A stretch of 7,878 bases of DNA from Bifidobacterium sp. (lineage in GTDB: Bacteria; Actinomycetota; Actinomycetes; Actinomycetales; Bifidobacteriaceae): assembly GCA_022739095.1 (NCBI GenBank), contig JAIJEI010000087.1:1-7878 (forward strand). Reading direction: 5' to 3'. The translations under genes were made by a program, and so were the position numbers. Under the pieces are notes generated by a model. It did not search any database, was not told the origin of the DNA, and worked only from the letters and a program-made list of their open reading frames with translations. How positions within the stretch are numbered: position 1 is the stretch's first letter; each line of letters starts with the position of its first letter. Positions 1 to 5,815 of this stretch are shown here, in pieces.

Positions 1-66
1 AATATCGCCGCAAACACGTTGCTTCGACATATCGCGGACAACCCGTCTCATCACCTCGCCAGACAT
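1..66 (-). CDS. possible 5' end of the gene downstream of xerD (partial, uncertain)
   Basis: Two minus-strand reading frames are open from the end of xerD to the window edge. One starts with ATG at 73 and overlaps the xerD stop as ATGA, reading MTDVWRGDETG. The other starts with ATG at 66 and reads MSGEVMRRVVRDMSK. Neither has a clear ribosome binding site, and 20-odd residues are too few to recognise a family. In many actinobacteria xerD is followed by parA and scpAB, but nothing visible here confirms that. The real start may also lie beyond the window. Confidence 0.2.
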   Translation of the reverse strand, partial: MSGEVMRRVVRDMSKQRVCGDI

Positions 67-69
67 CGG

Positions 70-999
70 TCATCGCGCCCGAGGATGGGCGGTGAGATAG
101 GTTTCGATAAGCGCTTCGGGACTGACATGCGTATAAATCTGCGTGGTGGTGACGCTGGCATGCCCCAACAGTTCCTGCACGGTACGCACGTCCGCACCAC
201 CCTGAATCAGATGGGTGGCGAACGAATGACGCAGGGTGTGCGGATGCAACGGTTTGGCGATACCGGCACGCTCCCCCGCCGTTTTGACCACCTCCCACAC
301 CGATTGCCGAGAGATTCGTCTGCCTCGCTTGTTCAGGAACAGCGCCCGACGCTCGGGAACCTTGACCGTCGACCTGTGTTCCAGCTCTTCTCGACCCGCA
401 TTGAGATATGCCGTGACCGCTTTGCATGCAAAGCTGCCCAGCGGGACCAAACGCTGCTTGGACCCTTTGCCCATCAACCGGACGACTTTCTCATCGAGGT
501 CGATATCGTCCAGATTCGTGCCCACGGCCTCCGAGACGCGGCATCCGGTGGCATACATGAATTCGAGAAGGGCCTTGTCCCGTAACACCACCGGGTCGGT
601 GGAACCGCCGACGGCTGCGGCATCCAGCAGCCGGGACACCTCGTCAACGCTCAACACGTCCGGCAACACACTGGCCCCTTTGGGGGCTTTAACCGAAGCG
701 GCCACATCCGCCGATACCGCATGCTGGGCCAAGGCAAAACGGTGAAATTCATGGATGGAGGCCAGTCGGCGGGCCTTGGATCGCGCGGATTCCCCGTCCG
801 CATCAAGTGCGGCGATATAGTCCTCGACATCCTGTTTGGCTATATCATCCGGCTTGGTGATGCCATGGGTCTGAAGCCAAGCGACATATTTATTGAGGTC
901 GGATTCGTAGGCGGAGACGGTGGCTTTGGCGAGTCCCCGTTCGATGCCGATATGCACGAGGAACCGCTCCCGCAGTGTGCCGAATCCGTCAACGTCCAT
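70..999 (-). CDS. xerD: XerD-type site-specific tyrosine recombinase
   Basis: A 309-residue tyrosine recombinase, the usual length for XerC/XerD. These enzymes resolve chromosome dimers at dif during division. Residues 1-100 form the SAM-like core-binding domain; residues about 115-300 form the catalytic domain. The catalytic set is visible: Arg154 in ATGCRVSEA, Lys178 in GKGSKQRLVPLG, His254 and Arg257 in HPHTLRHSFATHL, His280 in LLGHAS and the nucleophile Tyr289 in TTTQIYTHV. The ATG at 999 gives the expected N-terminus but has only a weak ribosome binding site. It lies 35 bp downstream of the glycerate kinase gene on the same strand, so readthrough is possible. XerD is preferred over XerC from overall resemblance (for example HTLRHSFATHLIQGGADVR), but the two paralogues are hard to separate by eye. 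No decay or mobile-element context suggests an integron or phage integrase. Confidence 0.88.
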   Translation of the reverse strand: MDVDGFGTLRERFLVHIGIERGLAKATVSAYESDLNKYVAWLQTHGITKPDDIAKQDVEDYIAALDADGESARSKARRLASIHEFHRFALAQHAVSADVAASVKAPKGASVLPDVLSVDEVSRLLDAAAVGGSTDPVVLRDKALLEFMYATGCRVSEAVGTNLDDIDLDEKVVRLMGKGSKQRLVPLGSFACKAVTAYLNAGREELEHRSTVKVPERRALFLNKRGRRISRQSVWEVVKTAGERAGIAKPLHPHTLRHSFATHLIQGGADVRTVQELLGHASVTTTQIYTHVSPEALIETYLTAHPRAR

Positions 1000-1034
1000 A
1001 ACGGCTCATATTACGCCATCGTTCTGTGCCGGAC

Positions 1035-2189
1035 TCAACGCCGTCCGAGACGTATCAGACGTCCGACGTTTTCCGCCGCGCGAATGAGATTCCTTGGCCC
1101 ATCGGCAATGGCCTCGTTCAATGGCATGGCACCGGGAACAATGCCGAACACCGCATCGATGCCCACGTCATTGAGTTGGTCGAGGCCTTCGCCCACATGT
1201 CCGGCAAAAGCGACCACACCGATATGCGGATTACGCTCTCGCACCGCCTTGGCCACTCCCATCGGCGTTTTGCCGAATTTCGTCTGAAAGTCAATGCCGC
1301 CTTCGCCGGTGAAGCAGTAGTCGGCACCTTCGGCGCGCTCGACAAGACGGACCGTGGAAGAGACGATATCCACACCGGCACGCATCGTGGACTGGGTGAA
1401 GGCGAGCAGTCCCGCGCCAAGACCGCCTGCGCCGCCGGCTCCGGGCGCATGGGCCACATCAATGCCCAGTTGATCCTTGATCACCGCCGCATAATGGGCA
1501 AGATTATTGTCGAGTTGGGTGACCATCTGCGGCGTCGCGCCCTTCTGCGGACCGAATACCGCCGAGGCTCCGGTCGGCCCCACCAACGGGTTGGTCACAT
1601 CGGAGACGATCAGTATGCGCGTGTGCGCGATACGTGGATCGACGCCCGACACATCCATGGTGACAAGCCGGTCAAGGAATCCGCCACCACGAGGAATGGG
1701 ATCGCCATGCGCGTCCAGAAAACGCACTCCCAGAGCTTCGGCCATGCCGGCTCCGCCATCATTGGTCGCCGACCCACCCACGCCGAGGATAATCGTGCGG
1801 GCCCCGTCATCCAGAGCATGCATCATAAGTTGGCCGGTTCCGTATGTGGTGGTGACGAGCGGGTTCCGGGTGCTTTCGGTAACGAACTGGATGCCGCTGG
1901 CAGCCGCCATCTCGATCACCGCGGTTTTGTCCTCATCTCCCGTGTTGCCAAGGATGCCATATTCCGCCGTCGTCTCGAACTGCAACGGATTCAGCACCTT
2001 TGCGCTGCGCATATGACCTTGGGTGGCATCCACCAGGGAACGAACCGTACCTTCTCCGCCGTCGGCCATGGGCACCATCACATATTCGGCGTCCGGGAAC
2101 ACCCGCAGCAGTCCCGCGCGAATGGCCTCACCGGCTTGTTTTGCCGTCATGCACCCCTTGAAGGAATCCGGCGCGATCACGAATTTCAT
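1035..2189 (-). CDS. glxK: glycerate kinase (GarK/GlxK family)
   Basis: A 384-residue ATP-dependent glycerate kinase of the bacterial GarK/GlxK family, which phosphorylates D-glycerate to feed it into lower glycolysis. Family signatures in order: PDSFKG (7-12), MADGGEGT (41-48), GGSATNDGG (138-146), VTNPLVGPTGAS (198-209), FGPQKG (212-217), a glycine-rich GAGGAGGLGAG (250-260), TGEGGID (294-300) and QTKFGKTP (302-309). The frame is open for 86 codons upstream, but the start is set at the ATG at 2189 because it follows a strong AAAGGAGA Shine-Dalgarno and opens with the conserved MKFVIAPDSFKG. The upstream codons are remains of a GntP-type permease, the usual partner of this kinase. The gene looks intact over its full length. 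The symbol is by family; garK would be equally defensible. Confidence 0.93.
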   Translation of the reverse strand: MKFVIAPDSFKGCMTAKQAGEAIRAGLLRVFPDAEYVMVPMADGGEGTVRSLVDATQGHMRSAKVLNPLQFETTAEYGILGNTGDEDKTAVIEMAAASGIQFVTESTRNPLVTTTYGTGQLMMHALDDGARTIILGVGGSATNDGGAGMAEALGVRFLDAHGDPIPRGGGFLDRLVTMDVSGVDPRIAHTRILIVSDVTNPLVGPTGASAVFGPQKGATPQMVTQLDNNLAHYAAVIKDQLGIDVAHAPGAGGAGGLGAGLLAFTQSTMRAGVDIVSSTVRLVERAEGADYCFTGEGGIDFQTKFGKTPMGVAKAVRERNPHIGVVAFAGHVGEGLDQLNDVGIDAVFGIVPGAMPLNEAIADGPRNLIRAAENVGRLIRLGRR

Positions 2190-2610
2190 AGCTTCTCCTT
2201 TGTGCAGCAGACTGCCAACCGGATTGATCAGCAGCAGTACCACGGCGACGACCGGGGCAACCAGAGCGCGGCCGATCGGCGGCAGATGGGCATCGTCGGT
2301 GTCGCCGGTGTCCACCTCGGCAGCAGTAGGTGCCGCGCCATGCTTGCGCAATACCGTGGCCAGCAATACGGCCACCGCCAGACCACACAATGCCGGCAGC
2401 CAGCACACGCACGATGGTGCCCATAACGCTTTGGCCACCCGCCACAACGACGCTCACCGTCTGGGTCAGCGACGCTCCGCCGACCAGACATCCGACAATG
2501 GCCCCGAGCAACAGCGCATATATGGCGTTGAGTTCTTTAAGAATCAGCACTATGGCCAATGCAAGGCCGAGCAACGCCGCCCACCATGCGATCGAAACGC
2601 CTTTTACCAT
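2190..2610 (-). pseudogene. remnant of a GntP-family gluconate/glycerate permease
   Basis: Two permease fragments remain in different frames. Fragment one starts at ATG 2610, has GGAG six bases upstream, and reads MVKGVSIAWWAALLGLALAI, then two more hydrophobic segments up to about VMGTIVRVLAAGI near 2395. This matches the N-terminal membrane region of GntP permeases. Fragment two (about 2399-2193) is in the kinase frame: a membrane segment (LPALCGLAVAVLLATVL), a polar loop (RKHGAAPTAAEV), then ALVAPVVAVVLLLINPVG. It resembles the middle of the same family. About 140 residues remain of a family usually near 450. I infer at least two deletions: one at about 2360-2405 that also shifts the frame, and one that removed the C-terminal half and joined what was left to the kinase ribosome binding site. 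The GntP assignment rests on pattern and on the kinase neighbour. Confidence 0.72.
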
Positions 2611-2740
2611 CAGAATCTCCGGCAGAATCATCTCAATGCCATCGCCGAACAAACCGGATACAATCCGCGTAAGCTCGACGACCACACCGTGCTGGCACTT
2701 GCGTTCCTTATCCGAAGCTATCGCTCGTTCACCGGCGAAG

Positions 2741-2746
2741 ATCATA
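2741..2746 (-). promoter_or_regulatory. possible -10 element for the permease remnant/glycerate kinase unit
   Basis: On the minus strand the sequence reads TATGAT, close to the TATAAT consensus, about 130 bp upstream of the permease start. No convincing -35 hexamer lies 16-18 bp further upstream. The stretch 2611-2771 holds no gene I can support; this is its only candidate signal. Confidence 0.2.
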
Positions 2747-2771
2747 ACTGAATATTGGTACGGCACATACG

Positions 2772-2804
2772 AAAAAGTCCCGTCACCGATACGTGACGGG
2801 ACTT
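2772..2804 (-). terminator. rho-independent terminator of the infC-rpmI-rplT operon
   Basis: A perfect 12-bp inverted repeat (AAGTCCCGTCAC and its complement, 2775-2786 with 2793-2804) encloses a 6-nt loop. On the minus strand it is followed at once by a run of five T residues (2772-2776, partly within the stem). It begins about 48 bp past the rplT stop, a classic intrinsic terminator for that operon. On the plus strand there is no T-run, so it is directional. Confidence 0.88.
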
Positions 2805-2852
2805 GACGTTCCATGACCGACGGTCACGAACAATATCGCTCGGAACCGGCGA

Positions 2853-3236
2853 TCAGGCCTCAACCGGAGCGTTGACGTCCTCAGGCAGGGCGGCCTTGGC
2901 TGCGTTCACGATGGTCTTGAAGGTGTCCGGGTCGGAGACGGCGATCTCAGCCAGAGCGCGACGATCCAGCTCGATGCCGGCGAGACGCAGGCCCTGGATG
3001 AAGCGGTTGTAGGTGATGCCCTCAGCGCGGACGGCAGCGTTGATGCGCTGGATCCACAGCTTACGGAAATCACCCTTGCGAGCCTTGCGGTCGCGGAAGT
3101 TGTAGTTAAAGGAGTGCAGCAGCTGTTCCTTGGCCTTGCGGTACAGGCGGGAGCGCTGGCCACGGTAGCCGGAAGCCCTCTCGAGAACAACGCGACGCTT
3201 CTTGTGGGCGTTCACTGCGCGCTTGACACGTGCCAT
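2853..3236 (-). CDS. rplT: 50S ribosomal protein L20
   Basis: A 127-residue L20, slightly longer than the 118 or so of Escherichia coli. L20 binds 23S rRNA early in large-subunit assembly, and in other bacteria represses its own operon by binding the infC or rpmI leader. The very basic N-terminal extension starts ARVKRAVNAHKKRRVVLERA; the conserved core includes FRDRKARKGDFRKLWIQRIN and RFIQGLRLAGIELDRRALAE. The last ten residues (ALPEDVNAPVEA region) form a short acidic tail. The ATG at 3236 has GAGG eight bases upstream. It is the last gene of infC-rpmI-rplT, 52 bp after rpmI, and is followed by the terminator at 2772-2804. Confidence 0.97.
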   Translation of the reverse strand: MARVKRAVNAHKKRRVVLERASGYRGQRSRLYRKAKEQLLHSFNYNFRDRKARKGDFRKLWIQRINAAVRAEGITYNRFIQGLRLAGIELDRRALAEIAVSDPDTFKTIVNAAKAALPEDVNAPVEA

Positions 3237-3288
3237 AATCTATTCCTCAGCTTTCTAAAGTCTTATTATTTCCAGGTAAGCCCTATGC

Positions 3289-3483
3289 TCACTTCTGCAG
3301 GAGCTGGTGCAGCTTCTTGGCCTGGCCGCCGCGCAGCACATCGTCGGCGGACAGTTCACGGCGCTTGCGAGCGGACTTGTGCTCGAGGTTGTGGCGCATG
3401 GCGGAACCGACATGCTTCACCTTGCCGGTGCCGGTGATCTTGGCGCGCTTGGAAGCGGCGGAATTAGTTTTCATCTTCGGCAT
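3289..3483 (-). CDS. rpmI: 50S ribosomal protein L35
   Basis: A 64-residue basic protein with the family's exact length and opening, [15 protein letters not shown], followed by TGTGKVKH and [15 protein letters not shown]35 is a small component of the large ribosomal subunit. The frame is open for 66 codons upstream, but the start at 3483 is fixed by the MPKMKT signature and by AAGGAGG six bases upstream. Its first 20 bases overlap the end of infC in another frame and its ribosome binding site lies inside infC, so translation of the two is probably coupled. Confidence 0.97.
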
Positions 3484-4174
3484 TGCTGCCCTCCTTGCTG
3501 GTTTGCTTCTTGTCGGAAGTCTTCTGAGAAATCGCGGACTGCGCGTCGGCCGCGGCCTGAGCCTGAGACTCCTGCTTGGCCGCGAGACGAGCCGCCTGGC
3601 GAGCCTGACGCTCGGCGCGGGACTCGGCACCACGACGACGCTGCTCGGACTGGGTGCGCACCTTCTTGCCCTTCGGCGCAAGGGTCATGATGATGTTGCG
3701 GCCCTCCTGCTTCGGCTTGGACTCGACGGTGCCGTATTCCTCGACATCGTCGGCCAGACGCTGCAGCAGTTCCACGCCACCAATCGGGCGGGAGATCTCA
3801 CGACCGCGCAACATGATGGTGACCTTGACCTTGTCGCCTCCGTTAAGGAAGCGGGTCACATGGCCCTTCTTCACGTCGAAATCGTGGTCGTCGATCTTCA
3901 GGCGGAAACGAATCTCCTTGATTTCCGCGGTGCTCTGGTTGCGGCGAGCTTCACGAGCCTTGATCTTCTCGTTGTACTTGAACTTGCCGTAATCAATGAG
4001 CTTGGCGACCGGAGGCTTCGCGTTCGGGGCCACCTCGACGAGATCGAGGTTTGCCTCCTTGGCCAGGTTCAGCGCGACGGAAGTCGCGATGACGCCCACC
4101 TGCTCGCCCTTCGGGCCGATCAGGCGTACCTGCGGGACGCGAATCTCGTCGTTAATACGTGGTTCGTCGCTGAT
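3464..4174 (-). CDS. infC: translation initiation factor IF-3, apparent ATC start
   Basis: IF3 binds the 30S subunit, blocks premature joining of subunits and proofreads the start codon and initiator tRNA. The N-terminal domain opens [19 protein letters not shown], the linker contains DYGKFKY (about 61-67), and the C-terminal domain contains [23 protein letters not shown] and [13 protein letters not shown]. The conserved RINDEIR has no ATG, GTG or TTG between it and an in-frame TAG at 4190-4192. The only plausible starts are ATC at 4174 (GGAG five bases upstream) or ATC at 4177 (GGAG two bases upstream), giving 236 or 237 residues. A GTG at 4099 would remove 25 conserved residues. Rare AUU/AUC/AUA starts are a known feature of infC and let IF3 limit its own synthesis. 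A tail of about 65 residues rich in Ala, Gln, Arg, Lys and Glu follows the core. First gene of the operon. Confidence 0.92.
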
Positions 4175-4177
4175 GAT

Positions 4178-4190
4178 GACTCCAATCCTC
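4178..4190 (-). promoter_or_regulatory. infC ribosome binding site, able to be masked by the leader
   Basis: The minus strand reads GAGGATTGGAGTC just before the ATC start. It has two purine tracts: GAGG (4190-4187) and GGAG (4183-4180). The segment TGGAGTC (4184-4178) is exactly complementary to GACTCCA at 4226-4220, and GAGG is complementary to CCTC at 4211-4208. The two helices nest, so both purine tracts could be hidden in one hairpin. Confidence 0.5.
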
Positions 4191-4192
4191 TA

Positions 4193-4365
4193 CTTCAATT
4201 CCGTGGCGAGGTCCTTTGCTGGAGTCCTGTTCAATGCTTTGGGTTCATGGCAAACCAAAGCCAGCGCCAACATGCGCTCAGCTTCTGCAGACGCACATCA
4301 GTTCTTTGCGTCATCCCTGATTGCGCGTTGTATATCGCAATCGCTAGGCTGTTTGCCTTGAACCC
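4193..4365 (-). promoter_or_regulatory. structured 5' leader of infC, candidate autoregulatory RNA
   Basis: On the minus strand, GGGTTCAAGGCAAAC (4365-4351) is complementary to GTTTGCCATGAACCC (4255-4241) over 14 of 15 positions, with a single central A-A mismatch. AGCC/GGCT (4350-4347 with 4262-4259) can extend the helix after three unpaired bases. Inside it lie three hairpins: 4319-4325 with 4336-4342 (7 bp), 4290-4295 with 4307-4312 (6 bp) and 4263-4267 with 4274-4278 (5 bp, excluded where the extension helix stacks). The 3' arm of the long helix also lies in a separate local hairpin, 4236-4242 with 4255-4261 (7 bp), which excludes the long helix. No U-rich terminator follows, so translational control is more likely than attenuation. 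The layout recalls known L20-controlled leaders; I have not matched it to a described class. Confidence 0.6.
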
Positions 4366-4435
4366 GAGGCCTTAAAAGGCTTCCAGGTGGGGTTACCCCG
4401 CTTTCTTGATTTCTCAAGCCAAAGAGAAAGTCTAC
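4366..4435 (-). other. upstream part of the infC leader/promoter region
   Basis: No gene is visible here. It holds three small inverted repeats: GCCTTTTAAGGC (4380-4369), GGGGTAACCCC type (4399-4389), and CTTGA-GAAA-TCAAG (4418-4405 on the minus strand), which would form a GNRA-capped hairpin if transcribed. The infC promoter must lie near this stretch. The best -10 candidate is TAGACT at 4434-4429, but it has no acceptable -35, so I do not call a promoter. Confidence 0.3.
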
Positions 4436-4464
4436 CACACGCCCGGACATTCGCGGCCCGTGTG
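4436..4464 (-). terminator. hairpin downstream of the decayed gene, possible terminator
   Basis: CACACG (4436-4441) pairs with CGTGTG (4459-4464), with a further inner CCG/CGG pairing. The hairpin begins seven bases past the stop codon of the minus-strand gene remnant. On that strand it is followed by a pyrimidine-rich stretch (GACTTTCTCTTT), not a clean T-run. It probably ended the transcript of that gene when it was intact. Confidence 0.4.
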
Positions 4465-4470
4465 TCGAAC

Positions 4471-4849
4471 CTACTGTACGGCGCGCAACAGACCGCCGAT
4501 GCCTTCGTCTTTGAGAATCTGCCGATATGGGCCGGCCTCATCGGCGATGATTTGATCGATGGCATGCATGCCGAGTACTTCGACCGGCGCCTTGGAGGCC
4601 TGCTGCATGGAGTTCTCTTCGGAGCCGGAACCCGGCTTCTTGGCGAACAGTTCACGGTTCGTGGTGTTCTCAGTCCTTTGCCTTTCATCGTGACGGACTG
4701 CACGCCGAAGAGCACGTTGGCGGACAGGCGGCCGACCCGGAGGCGTTGTCTTCCAGAGAGGTGGTGGCGAACTTGTTGAGGCCGGCGGTCACGGTGCCCA
4801 GCAGGAACAGCGGCGGTACGAAGATGATGGCACCGGCTACAGTAGGCAT
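4471..4849 (-). pseudogene. frameshifted remnant of an unrecognised membrane-anchored protein
   Basis: Three consecutive minus-strand pieces look like one protein split by two frameshifts. The first, from ATG 4849, reads MPTVAGAIIFVPPLFLLGTV, a membrane segment, and then GLNKFATTSLEDN. Near 4740 coding character moves to another frame (RLSANVLFGVQSVTMKGK). Near 4675 it moves again to TENTTNRELFAKKPGS and a polar C-terminus ending DEGIGGLLRAVQ, with a TAG stop at 4471-4473. All pieces keep G/C-rich third positions. A hairpin follows the stop. The apparent ATG is one base from the divergent thiN start, so the true 5' end is probably lost or the ATG is fortuitous. I do not recognise the family. 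About 125 residues remain. It could instead be a real gene broken by sequencing errors. Confidence 0.55.
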
Positions 4850-4850
4850 T

Positions 4851-5576
4851 ATGACTCAGGTATGCGTGATTTTTGGCGCGGGCGAATATTATGCGGGCAC
4901 GCCCGTGGTGCCGGACGGCGCGTATGTGGTGGCGGCCGATGGCGGACTCGACCATACACGCGAGTTGTGCATCGTGCCCGATGTGGTGGTGGGCGATTTC
5001 GATTCGCTGGAGGGCCGACCGCCCCGCACTGATGTGCGCACCATCGCGCTGCCCGCGTTGAAGGACGACCCGGACATGCTTTCCGCACTGAAGGTCGGTT
5101 GGTCGGCGGGTTGCCGCGAGTTTCACGTGTATGGCGGGCTTGGCGGCCGTATTGACCATACGATTTCCGGCATTCACCTGATGGCATTATTGGCCCGGCA
5201 CGGGGCAAGCGGGTATCTGTATGGTGACGGGCTCATCGTCACGGCCATCACCGATGGCAGGCTTTCGTTCCCCGCGCATCCGGTGCCCGAGGACGGCCGC
5301 ATGGTGTCTGCGTTCTCCCACTCCGATGTTTCGCTTGGCGTGAACGAGCCGGGGCTGAAATACGAGCTTAGAGACGGCACGCTGACCAATACGGTGGTGC
5401 AGGGGGTCAGCAACGAGTTCCGCGACGGCGTGGACGCGGCCATCAGCGTGGAGCACGGCACACTGATCGTCACCTTCCCCATCGAGGTGGCGTTGCCTCA
5501 GGTGAGTCGATTCCACGAATTCGGCGGCGATATCGGCGAGCTGGACACCGAAGTGTCCAAGCTGCTGGTTCGCTGA
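4851..5576 (+). CDS. thiN: thiamine pyrophosphokinase (thiamine diphosphokinase)
   Basis: A 241-residue enzyme that transfers pyrophosphate from ATP to thiamine, making the cofactor thiamine diphosphate. In bifidobacteria that cofactor is needed by phosphoketolase and transketolase. Family motifs in order: VVAADGGL (26-33), the catalytic GDFDSL (48-53), KDDPDM (71-76, in place of the usual K-x-x-T-D), GGLGGRIDHT (95-104) and the C-terminal-domain GVSNEF (185-190). The open frame extends 35 codons upstream, but those codons lie inside the opposite-strand gene remnant. The ATG at 4851 opens the family-like MTQVCVIFGAGEYYAG and has a modest AGTAGG four bases upstream. No clear promoter is visible, and any promoter must lie within the remnant. 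Length is near the usual 210-240. Confidence 0.88.
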   Translation: MTQVCVIFGAGEYYAGTPVVPDGAYVVAADGGLDHTRELCIVPDVVVGDFDSLEGRPPRTDVRTIALPALKDDPDMLSALKVGWSAGCREFHVYGGLGGRIDHTISGIHLMALLARHGASGYLYGDGLIVTAITDGRLSFPAHPVPEDGRMVSAFSHSDVSLGVNEPGLKYELRDGTLTNTVVQGVSNEFRDGVDAAISVEHGTLIVTFPIEVALPQVSRFHEFGGDIGELDTEVSKLLVR

Positions 5577-5663
5577 CTTGCATGCCGCGCGCTTGCTCGT
5601 GATGATTCGTGACATTCCTCCAAGGGAGAGGAAAATCACATATCGGTTGTAGGCAATCCGAAA

Positions 5664-5677
5664 TGTGAGCACTCACA
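5664..5677. promoter_or_regulatory. 14-bp palindrome, probable operator of a LacI-family carbohydrate regulator
   Basis: TGTGAGCACTCACA has perfectly complementary 6-base arms around a 2-base centre. It resembles LacI-family operators. From memory, it also resembles the motif predicted for the bifidobacterial global regulator AraQ, whose regulon includes central sugar metabolism. It ends 39 bp upstream of the gap -35, a position better suited to activation than to blocking polymerase. The regulator's identity is inferred. Confidence 0.6.
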
Positions 5678-5716
5678 AAAAATACGACATTTTTGCCCAA
5701 AACGCATGCTGAAACG

Positions 5717-5746
5717 TTGCCATGTGTACAGAGTCGGCATTATAGT
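5717..5746 (+). promoter_or_regulatory. gap promoter (-35/-10)
   Basis: TTGCCA (5717-5722) and TATAGT (5741-5746) are separated by 18 bp, both close to the vegetative consensus. Transcription would start near 5753, leaving a leader of about 60 nt before the ATG of gap. Confidence 0.6.
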
Positions 5747-5815
5747 AGCAACTGTTGGTAAACAATGGCCCGGTGTGCCAAAGCGCGCCAAGGCCACCCT
5801 ACAGAGGAAAATTAC

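Larger units (their letters stand above)
5577..5815 (+). promoter_or_regulatory. intergenic control region between thiN and gap
   Basis: This 239-bp gap holds no gene. In order it contains a weak 6-bp hairpin (5615-5633) without a T-run, a LacI-type palindrome (5664-5677), an A/T-rich inverted repeat (AAAAAT-ACGAC-ATTTTT, about 5678-5694), the gap promoter (5717-5746) and a leader of roughly 60 nt ending in the gap ribosome binding site. Confidence 0.6.

Noticed and set aside
1026..2426. A 466-codon plus-strand open frame opposite the glycerate kinase.
   Set aside because: It is His/Arg/Gly-rich with no recognisable motifs, while the minus frame carries all the kinase signatures.
4319..4342. 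TATACA in this stretch as the -10 of the infC promoter.
   Set aside because: It has no acceptable -35 and lies in the loop of a 7-bp hairpin within the long-range helix. It cannot be excluded without a mapped transcription start.
4746..4850. A 35-residue N-terminal extension of thiamine pyrophosphokinase.
   Set aside because: The extension lies within the opposite-strand remnant, is unlike the family's N-terminus, and the ATG at 4851 gives a standard start.
5615..5633. A hairpin after thiN as a terminator.
   Set aside because: The stem is only 6 bp, A/T-containing, and lacks a T-run, so I do not call it a terminator.
5664..5677. A CRP-type site (TGTGA...TCACA).
   Set aside because: The spacer between TGTGA and TCACA is 4 instead of 6, and cAMP-CRP control is not expected in bifidobacteria. 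A LacI-type operator fits better.
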